From Planctomycetia bacterium (GTDB taxonomy: Bacteria; Planctomycetota; Phycisphaerae; Phycisphaerales; UBA1924): a stretch of 7,866 nucleotides of DNA. Location: the NCBI GenBank assembly GCA_005776545.1, contig SXOY01000109.1, forward strand, positions 1 through 7,866, in the 5' to 3' direction. The notes under the pieces are model-generated. The model was not told where the DNA came from and searched no databases. It was given only the letters and a program-made list of their open reading frames with translations. Below, piece by piece: positions 7,377 to 7,866 of the stretch; position 1 is the first letter of the stretch; every line of letters begins with the position of its first letter. Made by a program: the position numbers and the translations under genes.

Positions 7377-7866
7377 ATGGCCACAAACATTGTCATTCCA
7401 ACCGTCGGCGATTCGGTTACTAGTGGTGTCATCGGCCGCTGGAATAAGAAGGTCGGTGATTTTGCGCAACGAGATGACATATTGCTTGAACTTGAGACTG
7501 ACAAGGTAACGATGGAGATTCGCGCAGACGCTGCGGGAACCGTTCGCCATCTCGCCAAAGAAGGTGACACGGTAAATGTCGGGCAGATCGTCGGAACGAT
7601 AGAAGAGGGTGTAGCCCCGGCAACCGCCACCCCATCTGCGGCTGCACCAGCAGTGGCAAATGTGTCGGCAACGAAGGCCTCGCCAGCAGTTGCATCGGAA
7701 GTACGCGCGACCCCGCTTGCTAAACGCACCGCGGAAGACCTTGGCGTGAATCTGGCGAGCGTACCTGCCGCGACCGGAGTTGGTCATCGAGTTTCACAGA
7801 AAGATGTTGTTGAGTTTGCTCAGGCCAAGCCAGCGACCACCACAGCGAGTGCCCCGGTGACTCCCG
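7377..7866 (+). CDS. sucB: 2-oxoglutarate dehydrogenase E2 (dihydrolipoyl succinyltransferase), 5' part
   Basis: Core E2 of the 2-oxoglutarate dehydrogenase complex. It takes the succinyl group from SucA on a swinging lipoyl arm and transfers it to CoA. The window holds the first 163 residues; the catalytic domain lies beyond the right edge. The N-terminal lipoyl domain spans about 3-77, with Lys43 in ELETDKVTMEI as the expected lipoylated residue. An Ala/Pro/Thr-rich flexible linker covers about 79-108. A peripheral subunit-binding domain at about 110-147 (ATPLAKRTAEDLGV, then GVGHRVSQKDVVEF) should bind E3 and/or E1. A second Ala/Thr/Pro linker begins at 150. The visible part alone fits any 2-oxo acid dehydrogenase E2; the assignment to SucB rests on its place right after sucA. 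The product was translated by hand from the ATG preceded by AGGAAG. Confidence 0.92.
   Translation, partial: MATNIVIPTVGDSVTSGVIGRWNKKVGDFAQRDDILLELETDKVTMEIRADAAGTVRHLAKEGDTVNVGQIVGTIEEGVAPATATPSAAAPAVANVSATKASPAVASEVRATPLAKRTAEDLGVNLASVPAATGVGHRVSQKDVVEFAQAKPATTTASAPVTP

Overview
The window holds parts of two ordinary bacterial operons, all on the + strand. The first (bases 1 to 4301) is a high-affinity phosphate importer block: the 3' part of pstC, a complete and very long pstA, and a complete pstB. The second (from about 4464 to the right edge) is the 2-oxoglutarate dehydrogenase block of the TCA cycle: a complete sucA (E1) and the 5' third of sucB (E2, cut at the window edge). The only sizeable non-coding stretch is the roughly 160 bases between pstB and sucA. 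I see no tRNA, rRNA, CRISPR array, insertion sequence or repeat family.

Pst layout: PstC and PstA form the membrane channel and PstB is the ATPase that drives it. No pstS (phosphate-binding protein) or phoU is visible. pstS may lie to the left; phoU does not follow pstB, since the next gene is sucA. Both permeases belong to the long-form PstC/PstA type known from gammaproteobacteria such as Pseudomonas and Vibrio. PstA at 753 residues is clearly longer than the roughly 300-residue classic form, and appears to carry two added membrane hairpins and a large extracytoplasmic part.

Odh layout: SucA decarboxylates 2-oxoglutarate using thiamine diphosphate and passes the succinyl group to the lipoyl arm of SucB, which transfers it to CoA. 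The two genes are 45 bases apart, sucB has its own ribosome binding site, and no terminator lies between them.

Organism: a Gram-negative-type bacterium of moderate GC. The oversized PstA/PstC combined with a SucA that does not read as typical proteobacterial sequence suggests Planctomycetota or a related phylum. This is an impression from recalled sequences, not a search result, and I hold it loosely.

I found no undescribed system. The best points for a second look are the extra helical hairpins and coiled-coil arms of PstA, and a hairpin placed between a perfect Shine-Dalgarno sequence and the pstA start codon.
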